From: Botryosphaeria dothidea
Taxonomy: Eukaryota; Ascomycota; Dothideomycetes; Botryosphaeriales; Botryosphaeriaceae
Reading direction: 5' to 3'
DNA length: 64,000 nt
Assembly (NCBI GenBank): GCA_011503125.2
Contig: WWBZ02000040.1
Location: 3,224,001 to 3,288,000 of the forward strand
The notes under the pieces: generated by a model
What the model was told of the DNA's origin: nothing
The model's input: the letters and a program-made list of their open reading frames with translations, nothing else
Database searches by the model: none
Part shown: piece by piece, positions 50,666 through 62,255 of the stretch
Numbering within the stretch: the first letter of the stretch is position 1
Layout of the letters: each line of letters starts with the position of its first letter
Program-made: the position numbers and the translations under genes

Positions 50666-51025
50666 GACGGCTGGTGCTAGCGAGTATTTTGGTCCTGTAG
50701 AGAATAGCGGAGGAGCCCGGTGACGCTGTGGGAGAGGTTTTCTCAGCTTGCTTGGACACGGCGGAATGTGTCGAAAAATTGCCAGGGCGACGCTGATTGG
50801 CTCGTGGGCGGGAGGCGGCGATCATGGGCGCCGGGGTGGCCCATGCTCTAGCGGCCTCGCCTGCTCGCAGGCTCCGACAGCAACGCGTGCGTTGACATAG
50901 CTCGACAGCTCCATCATCCACCGCTATCACGCCCAACCCATCTCAGCCCGCATTTCCCTCCGACCACCGTCTAGACCCGTCACCACTGCAGCTGAGTTCA
51001 CCGTCCGCTTCACATATAAGCCGCC
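50666..51025. promoter_or_regulatory. Compact divergent promoter, WKF gene / SCL1
   Basis: Only 360 bases separate the two start codons, so both transcripts must share this region. I looked for the proteasome-associated control element of yeast (GGTGGCAAA) and found only a partial match around 50833-50841, which I do not count. Confidence 0.6.
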
Positions 51026-52230
51026 ATGTCTGGTACGTCGCTCTGTCCCGCCTCGTCCACAGCAGCGAGAGTTCCCCGAGCTGACCATCCGCCGTCCAAC
51101 AGGAAGCGCAGGCTACGACAGACACATTACCATCTTCTCCGACCAAGGTCGTCTGTACCAAGTCGGTGCGTACACTGCTCCCGTGCGACGCCGCTCGACG
51201 ATTACGTTCCACGCTGGAAGTAGCGGCGACGATGGACGTCACAAAACATGTAGCAGGAGGCTGACGGGTGTGGTGTAACATCACAGAGTATGCATTCAAG
51301 GCTATCACTGCGGCAAACATCACGTCGGTGGGAGTGAGGGGCAAGGACTGCGCTGTTGTCCTGACCCAGAAGAAGGTCCCCGTACGTCCTGCATCCGCCG
51401 CCATCCATGCCAGGTGCGCCGTCTGACGACAGCGTGTACAGGACAAGCTCATTGAGCCCTCTTCGGTTTCCTATGTCTTCAAGCTCTCGCCTTCGGTCGG
51501 TTGCGTCATGACGGGTTCCATCGCCGACGCCAGGGCCTCGGTCATGCGTGCGCAGGGCGAGGCTGCCGAGTTCAGGTACAAGTACGGCTATGAGATGCCT
51601 TGCGACGTTTTGGCGAAGCGGATAGCGAACATCAGTCAGGTCTACACTCAGCGGGTAAGTAATGTTCTGTGACAGGATCGCTTGGCGGGGTATCTCTCCT
51701 AAGGTGTGCGCTTTGAAGCCATCGGTAATTACCAAGCACCCACGCCTTGGCGATTGCTTAACCTACCTTGTTGAAGCGATGCTCTCGGACCGACCTCAAA
51801 ATTTGGGGTGCTGCGGCGATGCTGATGTAATTGCGATGTGCAGGCTTACATGCGACCGCTCGGCGTCGCTACGACGCTCGTCTCGTTGGACTCGGAATTC
51901 GGCCCCCAGCTGTACAAGTGCGATCCAGCAGGCTACTACGTCGGCTACAAGGCCACTGCGTCCGGCCCGAAGACGCAGGAGGCGCTCAACTTCCTCGAGA
52001 AGAAGCTGAAGAACCGCGACTGCGCTGAAGGCGACTGGAAGGATGTGGTGGAGCTGGGCATCTCGACGCTGAGCCAAGTACTGAGCGTTGATTTCAAAAA
52101 GAACGAGCTGGAGATCGGAATCGTGGGCGGACCACGAGCTGACGGACAGGCGGGCACCGACTCAGAGTTCCGAGTGCTTACCGAGGACGAGATCGACGAG
52201 CGGTTACAGGCTATCGCGGACAAGGACTGA
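51026..52230 (+). CDS. SCL1: 20S proteasome subunit alpha1 (PSMA6/Scl1)
   Basis: Five exons: 51026-51032 (7 nt), 51103-51165, 51287-51381, 51442-51654 and 51844-52230; 254 aa against 252 in yeast. Introns are 60-189 nt. The alpha-type N-terminal signature Y-D-R-H-I-T-I-F-S followed by G-R-L-Y-Q-V-E-Y-A-F-K-A runs across the exon 2/3 join, and the [14 protein letters not shown] and [12 protein letters not shown] blocks are specific to alpha1. Position in the outer ring of the 20S core helps gate the channel; the alpha subunit has no catalytic threonine. The first coding exon contains only ATG, one Ser codon and one base. Identity is certain. Confidence 0.98.
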
Positions 52231-53224
52231 GCGAGACAGCAGGGCACGTCGTCTTCGCGAGCGTTGAATAGGGCGCAGTGAGGTCAGGCCGATGGTGCCG
52301 GCGCAGACAGGGGGAGCGTTCTCGGGAATCTGGTGCGACGGTGAGTGCGCATCATCCGTGCAGGGCGGTTCAGCCGCAACGGGGGTCTTGTACGTATCGG
52401 TAGCTCTCTTTCGGCCATGCAAACCCATTCAGCTCCGACCTGTCCCTTTTTGCTCAGCGCAATCCCGTATTGGAGCAGCTCACAGATACACAGCCGCCCG
52501 CGTGGCGGGCCTCCGCACGCGCAACAGCGTGCCCGGCTGATGGGCGCAAGGACGCACCGCATTGCCCAAGCGATGGCGCTGCTACTAATTTTGTGCATGG
52601 CAGCCAATCCTCAGTCCCCAGGCGCTCTTCAGCGATAACGTGAGCGGTCGCAATGGGGCGTCGTCTCGGTGCCATTAGCTCCCTTGGGACGTGGCGGCTG
52701 GGCGTGGCGCTCACGAAGCTGACTTCGACTGCAAGCGATCCACTCCCCACTGACCACCCGCGCCCGTGACTGTGCATCACTTTCAGCTTCGACCTCTTTT
52801 CGTGATGTGAAGATTCCCATCCTTCGTCATGGCCGCCGCCGATCTGAACTAACCCCCCTCCCCTGCATCGCTGAACTCTGGCGCCATCGCCCAGCTGGTC
52901 AAGCCCCGTCCGCGCTGAGAGACAGGGCTCCATTGCCCACTGCCGTACCATGCTCGGCACGCGCACAGGCAGCGGGAGGAGCCATGAGCCGGACCCTTCT
53001 TGCAATGCAAAGGCGCCCGCCGTTTCCCGGCTCGAGTCGTTTGACACAAGGTCGAGTAGTGCCACGAACGAGCTCTTCGTTTATAACCACCGCGGCGGCC
53101 ATCCTTTAGGTCCCAGCAAGTTGAGGTTAGTCTGTCGTTGATCACCTTTCCGCCGCCGAGCTCCTACTTCTTGTTCTTCCTTCCCTCTTCCCGCTTTCGT
53201 TTTAATAGTAATTGTTTTTTCGCC
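52231..53224. other. Intergenic region, no gene seen
   Basis: About 1 kb after SCL1 and before the small four-exon gene. Overlapping frames at 52454-53065 (minus) and 52807-53109 (plus) have no domain. The CT-rich segment at 53150-53210 is a likely leader for the next gene. Confidence 0.5.
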
Positions 53225-53988
53225 ATGTCTGATGGACGTGAGTGCCCTAAGCCCGGGGAAATTCCCCTACAGTGGACTATTGCTGAGCATAATATCTCCT
53301 AGTCAATGACGCCCGAGCCATTCGCATTGCCGAGATCATGACGGACTTTCGGAACCTGCAACACTACATCGCCCAGATACGAGTCTCCCCAGCCCCGGCA
53401 GAGTATTATCTTGAAGGATATCGCCTCGTTCGCCAATGCTACGCCGAAGCCCAGGCCGTCCTAGCGGCACCTTTCAACACCAACAATTCTTCGGCAGAGC
53501 ATCCGGAACAGCAGAAGGTCCTTCTGAAAGCGTATGAGAACCCCCAGAGCGCCGTGGATTCAGACCAACCCCGCCGTGGCATCGTTCCTGACATGTCTTT
53601 CTTTCAGGGTACTCCTCGATTCCAGCATCAGGCGCTTCCGCTGCCAAAAGATATATCTACGCGCAACTGCAGCTATGCGCTGGATAAACTCCCGGGACGC
53701 GATTTTGGGAGAGGGAACGGCGGGGAATGCAAACCCCACGACGCTTCGGGGGGTTGACGACACTTTGCAAGCTGTGAGCATCTTCCCAAAACAACCCCTT
53801 TCGGGTGGTTATTCAAACAAACCACTTGAAGAGAATAGAGGACTGAGACTAGTTTGAATCTATAGGAGCTTGCGAGCATCACAGACGAATATGTCGAATA
53901 TAGTCTGCGGTCCCAGGATATCCAGCAAGGGAAATGGCTCGCTGAGGATCCTGACCTCAGGACGATCCAGCAGTACCCCTTTCCTTAG
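53225..53988 (+). CDS. Small intron-rich protein of unknown function
   Basis: Four exons: 53225-53237 (13 nt), 53303-53531, 53608-53773 and 53866-53988, encoding 176 aa. Every junction keeps phase, and the signals are good: donors GTGAGT, GTATGA and GTGAGC; acceptors include a CTGAC branch followed by a T-rich tract before CAG at 53607. Without splicing the frame ends early in sequence of different character. The protein appears mostly alpha-helical and soluble, with an A-R-A-I-R-I-A-E-I-M-T-D-F-R-N-L-Q helix near the start, an E-Y-Y-L-E-G-Y-R-L-V-R-Q helix near 45, and a Q-D-I-Q-Q-G-K-W-L-A-E-D-P motif near the end. No signal peptide, membrane helix or known domain. I cannot name a homologue. 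Confidence 0.7.
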
Positions 53989-54135
53989 TGGATCGTTGAC
54001 CATTCGTCGAGCTCTGAACAGTTTTTACCCCAAATTAGGAACCCAAGGACAAGGCCTGGTGCCTCCCTTCTCTTACGACGCGAGACGAGACGAGACGACC
54101 TCCTAGATTGCGAGTATCTCCTTTTCCACACTGTT

Positions 54136-54163
54136 ATTTCCTATCGACTATTTCCTATCGACT
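54136..54163 (+). repeat. 14-bp tandem duplication
   Basis: Two exact adjacent copies of a 14-bp unit (ATTTCCTATCGACT). Too short to classify. Confidence 0.9.
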
Positions 54164-54967
54164 ATTCCCGCCCCTTGGATGTCCTGGAGACCCTACCATG
54201 TTCAGCGCAATACCCCTTGTATTCTTAGCGTTCCAGCGTCCCCCGTTACATGTCGCCGAGGCATCGCTCTGTTGACCAGCAGGATGCTAAACGCTTTCGT
54301 TTTCATTGAGCATTCATATCCAGAACTCTTCATACTTTGGCGTCCTCTTTGGTTGTAATTGTGTTACTATGTGTATCCATTCATGAAGCTAAGTAACTCG
54401 AATGATGTAGCACTAAGCGTAGAAGTAACCTGCAAAATCGGGTGCAGCATCCCTGGTGTTGCTCCGCGATTTCATCTTACAGCCTTGAAGACACATGCAT
54501 CAACAGAGCTAAGCCGCCGAGTATTTCTCATCACAGTTGCAACCGCCAACGTTCATACCAATCGCATAGCAGAACCACGAGACAGGAAAGAACTTCTGAT
54601 TATCATACGATCACATTCGGACCGTTGGACAATAGTATCGGCCGAATGCGCTTGGACATGTCCGGTATTTTCACAACCTTTCACCAGAGAAAAGAAGGAA
54701 AACCTTGCAGTCACACCGTCACGCTCTAGGCCCTGGCTCAACGGCCTTTTTTGCGCCACAGCCTGCACGCATTTGCATGTTGGATGCGGAGGACGACGTA
54801 CGCGCACGCCTTTTCTTCAACGGCGCCTCCGGCGTGGCCGAAGGCTTTCTCCTGCACCCCACATTTTTTTTTTCAGGTGGTGGGGTACTTCACTGCCCTG
54901 GCATAAGTAAAGAGGACTGTCGTCATACCGAAACGTGCCGCCCACACTAAGTGCTCACATGCAGCGA

Positions 54968-54998
54968 GGGGGGGGGGGGGGGGGGGGAGGGAGGGGGG
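54968..54998 (+). repeat. G20 homopolymer and G-rich tract
   Basis: Twenty consecutive G, then A, three G, A and six G. It can form a G-quadruplex. Homopolymer length is easily misread, so treat the exact count with care. Confidence 0.9.
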
Positions 54999-55723
54999 AC
55001 TTCCCGCTCACTATCGAAGGAACAATCACTTTTAGTGGTCATTCGTAGTGCGGTTCCTTTCCGCGCTCGGAGGGCGTCCCAGGAGCCCGGTATTGCCGCT
55101 CGCCGGGGAGCCGGACTATAACTCTCACGTCCGCTACCCGGTAAGTCCATTCGGGAAGTGCCCCCTTTGCCGTAAGGCAGCACTCTTCTGCTAGTACCTT
55201 TCCGACGATGGCTACCTGACCCGACCGGCTTCGCCTAAGGCGAGTAAAATGCACCATGGCGGAAGAACTTCACCGGGCGCTGCTAGACGACGGTGTGAAA
55301 TTGCGTTCCCAAGCGAAGCTTTTTGGGCAATCAAGGTAGACTACTGGCTTGGCAGGTGATTGGCCAGGAGGCGGGAAAAGGGTCCCAGCCTGTGATTGCC
55401 ATTCGTACTCCAAAGGGAATAGGCAGCCTGGGTGTAAATTGAACCGAAGGTTTAGGGCTAGGCGCGCGAATCATGACTTGCAAGCTTCCTCGTATTCTCA
55501 CTATCGAAGCAGGTCCAAATCTACAATGCCCTTGAAGACGCAAGCAGAGCGTTCATCACTTGTTCTTGAGTAAGTCGATTCACAAACACAGACCCGGTCA
55601 GTCTTGGCGGATCCTTCCTCGACCGTTAGGAATCCACTGTTATTGGCTCCCCAGCCTCGTACCCGGGAGAATCGTCGATAACCAAGTTTATTGAGGGAAG
55701 GTGGACCTGAGCAATCAAGCAAG

Positions 55724-55724
<1 letters not shown>

Positions 55725-55754
<30 letters not shown>
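55725..55754 (+). repeat. (CAT)10 microsatellite
   Basis: Ten perfect CAT triplets in unassigned sequence; on the minus strand it reads ATG repeats or a poly-Asp frame, which explains a spurious frame there. Confidence 0.97.
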
Positions 55755-55755
<1 letters not shown>

Positions 55756-57762
55756 GTCACTGCTTTGTTGGTCTTGTGGCCTACGGGCCAGGGACCATCG
55801 ATCCCAATGCGGAATGTGTTCGCTCGCCGGATCGTCCACGCGACATCAAGGGCCAATGACGCCAAGGCGGGTGATCAGCAGCCCCTGTATAGCGAATCTG
55901 CGCCTGTCAACGTATCACTTGCATTTCCTGTCTTCTCCATTGATGGCGAAGGAAGAAGAAGGTTGGTCTCCCGCCCCCAAGCGGAAGCGGAACCGAGCCG
56001 ACGCCGGCGAGCCTCGATCCTACGCAATTGTCGGGAAGATGTCATCCCGGCAGCCCTTATTGAGTCTTGGTGTGCTTTCGGCCACGTCGCATTTGCAGTT
56101 TTGGTGAAAGTGGATAAAAATAAGGAAGGGCTGTTGAAGCTTCCAAGACCTTTCCTGAATTTGCTCGTGAAACTGTCGCCCTCTGACATCTTCTCGCGCC
56201 GTGAAACATCTTCGCGGCCCCCGCGTGTCGGTGCGGGTGACGATGGGATGGAGCCGCGCGAAGGAATCGTGCCTGTGAGAAGCCACGAGGATCTGCGCAG
56301 GAAGGCAATAGCCGGCTGAATTATAGCCTAAAAGAGTCCGTCGATCGGTGATGAGGTTTGGAGTGCTACAGGAACTTTGCTGCTGAAAGGCAGTTGTTCA
56401 CATGGTGGGTATTTCCCGAGTTCCGAGAGCAGAGCGCGCCAGGAGGGTCTGTCCGCACCGAGTAGGCGAGATAAGGGGGCCGAAAAGGGCATCACTAGCA
56501 GCAGAGCGCACGCACCCCTGCACCGCACAACCCTACGGCAAGGCTCTTTATTGTCTGTGCAGCCACATGGTCGGGCACGATAGTTCGGAAGATCCGCCGA
56601 TCAGCCTTCAACCGAAAAAGAAAACAAAAAGGAGAAATAGTAGTGAGAGTAGTGACGATTCAGGGCCCGATGTTCTCAGCTCTCTCTTCTCTCTTTCAGC
56701 TAACTACGCCCTTGGCCCCCAAAAAGAACGCGACAAGCCCCCTTTCGCTCCGTCCCAAATATATCACAGGCAACGTGGACAGGGCGCTAAAAGGACGGTA
56801 CGCTATTGGGGAAGAGGGTGGTTCGGCGCGGCGGCCGACGGCGTAGGGTCGCTTGCACGCTACAGGCGCACTACGGCCAACTGTCAGCCAGTTTGGCTCT
56901 TGATGAATTTCTCCACTCCTTCCTCAGCTGCGCTCGACGGAACGCTAAAACAAGACTACGGCAACGGGGTGAGACACTGATAAGACGAACGGCCCTTTCT
57001 TCTCCACACGCTTGCCGAAAACTTCTCCACTGTGCCCGCTATCTTGTTCAGCCGGATGGCTATGTCGGGAGCCAATAACGCGAATTCGACTTTTTATTGA
57101 GTGAACGAGTTCGGACTTGGCAGACGGTCAGAGGCAGTTGCCGCTAACAATAAGCGGAACAGGTCTGACGGGGCTTGCTGCCAACGCGTCATCCGGCTGC
57201 GCTGCGCTTCCGGGTCCTCGGGTCCTCGCGGTAGTCGCCGCTCAGGAGACAAGAAAGGGCATTTTTAACCGCGCTTGCCGGACTGCGTGCTGTACCAAGA
57301 TCAGGCGAGGACGGGGATGAACGAGTTTGAAGAGGGTGTGGAATGAAGAGGCTGAAGAGTGGAAGATGGTCCAGAACCGATCAACCGACGCCGCCGATTC
57401 CATGAGCACCTCCTGCGTGCGTCACTTCGTGCTGCGCATCGTAATACTGCCTACTCCTCATGACCTCAGCCCAGACTTATGATGTGCTACTACCTTGATG
57501 CTCTTGCGGGAAGACTTGGCTGGAACGCCCATCCCATCGCGCTTGATCCCGTAACTTCTATTCCTGCGATGACATGGATCTTCATCTTCACTCGAAGGAG
57601 TTGATGCGGTCGCAGAGAAATATGCTACTCACAAAGAAGAAGTAATTTTTCTGTGAACCATTTAAAGGATAATAAGTGAGTAAGAAGGCAAACGAATGCC
57701 TTTCTGGTATCGCGCTTGTACCGGCCAGACCTTACCTCAACACCGGGATCTTGCAGAACTCC

Positions 57763-60755
57763 TCAACCCTTCCTGTCGTCCTCCTTAAAGCTTCCCTCCG
57801 CTGACCTTGTACCCGTAGTCTTAGCTTCCTTCTCACCGCCCTCCCTGCCGTCTCTCCTCCTCGAACTTGTCCCCCTCTTCCTGCGCGCCGGCTGATACAC
57901 ATCATTGAAGTTCATGACCATGGCAAGCCAACGCATATCCGCGTCAGGTTGGTGGTACAAATCGCCCAATAGGACGTTCACGCGCGCTCTGAAGTCTCTG
58001 CTCAACACACTAAGTCTGTTCCGCAGCCCCTCGAGCACGTCGTCCTCAGAGCCTGCATTTCCGGACAGAAGTGGCGGAGGAAACGGCGAATTGTCATCAC
58101 CTTGGTGCATTGACGAAGGGTGCAGGTTCGCCGGCGCAGCAGAAGTCGGTGAAGCATTGGCTGAGTCTCTCTCACTAAGACCCCATTTGCCTGCTGCGGT
58201 GCGCGTCTCGATCTTCGCAGCACGTTCCTGGCGGCGCGCAAACTCGGCTGTTGAGAACGAGTACAATCCATCCACAGCGCCCTTGTACGCCAACATGATC
58301 TTGAGTAGCTCGTGTAGTTGGCCGGTAAAGTCCATACGTTCCGAACCGAGAAGACCCTTCCGCGTGATATTGTTGAGATAGCGGGCGTGCGCCTGGATTA
58401 AGTCGTCCAAGGTGCTCTCCGGTTTGCGCATGCTGGCTTGAAGCTCGTTCCACGAGGATTCGATGACCTCGAAAAGGATGTAGTATTGAAGCTGGTTGAC
58501 GAAGTGGATCATCTCAGCCACGGCGCAGCGAGCTATTTTCCAATCTTTGCCAACTTTATCCTCGACAGCTCCGAGGAACTGACGCGCTGCGGTCATACAG
58601 CGGCGCCATGTGCTTCCAAGAGCAAATTCGACTCGCTTGACTCGCCACAAGAAGTTGAATACTTTGAGATATTGCTTGCTGCCATAAGGTGTGACAATAA
58701 CATCGACAGGGGCATCGATCTTGTATTCCAAAGTAAAGACGTCCCAGCCAATCTCTCCATGGCTGAGCTCAAGCATTCGAGAATCTAATCTGCGGAGGAC
58801 CTCGGGAGAGTCGTACTGTGCGTTGGAGTTGCGGACGGCATGTTCCAACTGGGCGGTCAACGTGTGGCGGTATTGCGTGTTGGCAGGCTGATCCAGGTTT
58901 GAAGACAGAGACTCCATCAAGACAGCAATGAAGTCACCGGCACCGAGGAGGATGTATTTCTTGAGAGCCTGTAGGTGCTCAAAGAGTTTGAACTTGTCGG
59001 CCATTAGGTGGATTAAACGAGCCATAGTCGTCTTGTAAGCCTCTCCAATATTGCGTTCGAGTGCGGCAGTATCTCCGTAGCGAAGTTCCCTGGAAGAATC
59101 CTTGGAGTAGCTTTCAACCCATGCGGCATCACCACAGCCGTATCGAATGAAGTTCAATGTTTTGCCGATGAGGAAAACCTTATTTGCAAATTCAGATGAA
59201 ACAATTGAAGGAATCATCTTCTCGTTCAACTTGTATTTGTCTTCCCACACGCTCGTCGCACCTCCCTTTCCTGCATTCTCGTCATTGGGATCTTCGGTTG
59301 GTTCGGATACGAAAAACTCGAGGAAAGGGTCTGATAGCTCTCCGTCGTAAATCCATTGTCGTAACATGTCATAGAAAGGTCGTGTCACATGAGCAAGGAG
59401 GCGCTCTGCGAAGGCGACCACGAAGGGATCACCGTGAGAAAGAGAAAAGGAATGGATCAAGGAAATGAGTTGTCCGCCTTTCTTGTCTAGTACATCGTCA
59501 GCATGTCACTTCAGATCTGTGAGGAAAGCAAATCACCTTTGGACTCCTCGACAATCAGGCTCATGAGTCGTAGGCCCATGGTTGCCTCTCTCGTCCAAAT
59601 TACGCATCGTTTCAGGGTGACACCGGCTTTACCGATCCCCCGCCTAGGCTCTGCATCGTCCAACATTGCCAATGCGCGTCGGATTTGACCTTCGAGTGTA
59701 GCGACAAGACCAAGGTATGCACGTAGCTCAATAGCCAAAGCTGATCGCAAACTTTGCGTGACTAGGCCCCCGTCCGAAGACTCTACGAACTGGGAAAGTT
59801 TGCGATAAAGAAGAGATGGCTCTGCTAGAGTGTGGAGAAGGCTGACCAAGGGCGCCGGAAGAGTCGATGGGAATTTGAGAGTGGAAGGGTCGGCGAAGAT
59901 TAGGTTGGTGGAAGAAAGACCTTGCAGCGTGAAGGGTAGGTCGCGCAGGAGAGCCGGTTCCGATGGCTCATAGGAAGTAAGAGAGGTGTACTTCTTCAAC
60001 GCAGGAGTGTCCGGAACCGGCTCTTCATCTTTCTTAGCCTCTCGTGACCTCCTATCCGCTGTCTTGGGTCTATCGGCCGTCTTAGGCCTCTCCTGTGCTG
60101 GCGTTCTCGCAGGATGCGATTCCTCCGGGGGCGGTAGTCTTTGCAAGCCCGCATTGGCAAACGCCTCGTTGAACGCCGGGTTATCCGCATACTGGGGTTC
60201 AGCATGGTCCCTGCCAAACCTAGGCGGCGAAAGCGGATCGGGATCAGCGAGTGATTGGTAGTTCGCGGCGTGTTCAGGAGAGCGGGGAGGTGAGCGGACG
60301 CCGGGCGGTAGGATTGGGATATCGGAGTCGGAGAGCTGGAAGAGGAAATAGAGCATCGCCCATTTTTGGTTCAAGACAGGCTGGGTGAGGAGTCTGGAGT
60401 AGAGATTGGCGAAGCGCAATGCTTTTTCTGGCGAGCTATTCTCGCGCACCACTACGTCTATTAGCCCGGAATCTCGGAGGTGGAAACGCGGTGAGCGCAC
60501 ATTTCTTCTTGATCAAATCGGCAGCATGATTGACATCGGAGGCGACGCCTGGCTCTCCTGCACTGCATGGCCGTCAGCATAGCTTGGGGCGTCGCGACGG
60601 GCGTCTTGCCTGCCTATGGCGTCCAGCGAGTAGTTGAAGGCATCGTCGAAGCGCTGGTCGGCGGTATCCTCGTCTTCGTCAGGATATTGAGGCAGGAGGT
60701 GCTCGAGCAGCTTGGAAAGCGCGTGCTCGACGCGTTCTTGGGTGGTTTGCGGCAT
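57763..60755 (-). CDS. GCP3: Gamma-tubulin complex component 3 (Spc98/Alp6/GCP3)
   Basis: Four exons on the minus strand: 60755-60610, 60562-60501, 60451-59537 and 59486-57763; 948 aa. GCP3 is a core subunit of the gamma-tubulin small complex that nucleates microtubules at the spindle pole body. The GRIP1 region holds N-H-A-A-D-L-I-K-K-K followed by L-V-R-E-N and the S-R-L-L-T-Q-P-V-L-N-Q-K-W block; GRIP2 includes L-L-A-H-V-T-R-P-F-Y-D-M-L, W-I-Y-D-G-E-L and L-E-Y-K-I-D-A-P, and the F-L-W-R-V-K-R-V-E motif that contacts gamma-tubulin. The C terminus is basic and disordered. Introns 2 and 3 (49 and 50 nt) are ordinary. Intron 1 (60563-60609, 47 nt) must start with GC, since no GT donor in the first exon keeps the conserved frame; the acceptor is CAG. 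Family identity is firm. Confidence 0.93.
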
Positions 60756-61205
60756 TGGTAGAGGATGCGCTCATCGCGCGCGGGCTTGCGACGGGGAAGA
60801 CGCGTTGCTTGGGCGCCAGGACGACGTGATGTTTGCGCCCCTCCGTCTCCGCCGCCTTTTCCGTTCCGGTCAGCCCTTGCGTCCTCCACCACCCCACAAT
60901 CCAACTGCCCCTCGCCGCTTGCATACGAGTCCCCGTGTCCACGTCCACTGCACCCTATCATACTCAATCTTCATCTGGTACAATGCCGATCCAGATTACT
61001 CAGTCCAAGTCAGCTTCCATAACAGAATGCTTGCCCTGCAAGACCGTACACAACGCCGACTATTCGCGCGCTCTGCTGCGGGGTGGGTGCTCATTACGTG
61101 ATGGCTTATGCTTGTACCATGTCTGATACTCTCGTGCATTTCCGCTTTACATCTCAATCTTCCCTCTTCTTCTGCTGCTGAATTTACTGGCACGATTAGG
61201 CCAGA
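60756..61205. promoter_or_regulatory. Divergent promoter region, GCP3 / broken dehydrogenase
   Basis: 450 bases between the GCP3 start and the first ATG of the dehydrogenase remnant. No individual site can be assigned. Confidence 0.45.
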
Positions 61206-62255
61206 ATGAAGTCCACCATAGCTGAAAAAGGGTGCGCAGCGTAGGTAGGGTTATTTGGCATTGGTGCTTCAAAGCAATACCTGACGGCTATGCAGGGGGA
61301 GCCAATGGCATTGGGAAGGCTATTGTGGAGATGCTCGTTGACAGAGGGTGTTCCGTCAAACTCCGACCCTCGAAGCCTTTGATTCATACCAACGCTTCTT
61401 CAGCGCGAAAGTTCATAGCAGACCGCGATATCGCTTCCGCCGAGTCACTAGCCGTAACTCTTGTATCACAAGGTCGATGTGACAGACTGGAACCAACAAG
61501 TTCAAGCGTTCGAGGCAGCGATCGCAGAATTCAAACGTATTGACTACTTTTTCCCAATAGCAGGTATTGGAGAAGGCAAATGGCTCCCAAATCCTAGCCC
61601 CTTGTCTGGATTCCAGAAACCAGATCTTGCGGTGCTGGATCTGGACCTGACGGCGGTCTTCTACACCATAGCGCTTGCCATACAACAGTTCCGTCGCCAG
61701 GACAAGTCTGAAGGAGGGTTCAAAGGCAAACGTGAGTGAGCTATTCATTGTGGCTTCCAAGAGCGGCGGCTGATATCGCTGTCACATGGTAGTACTGTGT
61801 GTCTCTTCGATCTGTGGACTGTACTCTGTACCAACTATGCCTGTCTATGTGGCCGCAAAGCAGTGAGTACATCGTCTGCTGATCTAGCGCTTAGCTCAAT
61901 TGCTTTGTAGTGGCGTCGTCGGGCCAGTACCTTCGTACGGCAAGTTTTTGCCGGAGGAAGGCATCACTATGAACGCCATCTGCCCCAACATCATCCGGAC
62001 AAACATTGCTCCCAATCTCTTCTTCGACAAAGTGGAGGCTCGCGGTCATTTGACTCCCATGTCAGGAGTGCTGAAGGCTTTCACGGCGATGCTGGAACCA
62101 AGCAACATTTCGGGGGAGATTTTTGAGATAGGGCCCAATGGAGGATACGTTCGGCGGGACGACCCGAGTACCTGGACGCTGAAAGCAAGCAAGGAGTCGA
62201 TGCGTTGTACAATATCTATCTGCCGCTGCAGAGGCGTACCGATGAGGCATGTTAG
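61206..62255 (+). pseudogene. Short-chain dehydrogenase/reductase remnant with two frameshifts
   Basis: The reading pieces match fungal SDR enzymes of the 15-hydroxyprostaglandin-dehydrogenase-like type. Present are the G-G-A-N-G-I-G cofactor-loop core (near 61299-61318), V-D-V-T-D-W, an I-A-G-I-G (NAG-equivalent) motif, a catalytic Y-x-x-x-K (Y-V-A-A-K) just before an intron, and the I-C-P-N and G-P-N-G-G-Y blocks. Introns at 61732-61790 and about 61862-61911 are well formed. But the frame breaks by one base near 61454-61466 and again near 62191-62202, and the N-terminal Rossmann part looks shortened, with the usual strand before the Gly motif not found after the first intron. With two independent breaks plus a worn N terminus, loss of function is more likely than error. 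The stop in the last frame is at 62253-62255. Confidence 0.75.

Larger units (their letters stand above)
53989..57762. other. 3.8-kb region without a supported gene
   Basis: Contains a 14-bp tandem duplication (54136-54163), a 20-base G tract at 54968-54987 and a (CAT)10 array at 55725-55754. Frames at 55765-56319 and 56402-56980 reach 185-192 codons but show no family, and I could not link them by introns into anything sensible. It may be decayed mobile DNA, but I see no terminal repeats or transposase remnants. Confidence 0.5.

Noticed and set aside
55765..56319. Plus-strand frame of 184 codons
   Set aside because: Contains mixed low-complexity sequence, no domain, and begins next to a triplet repeat that creates artificial frames.
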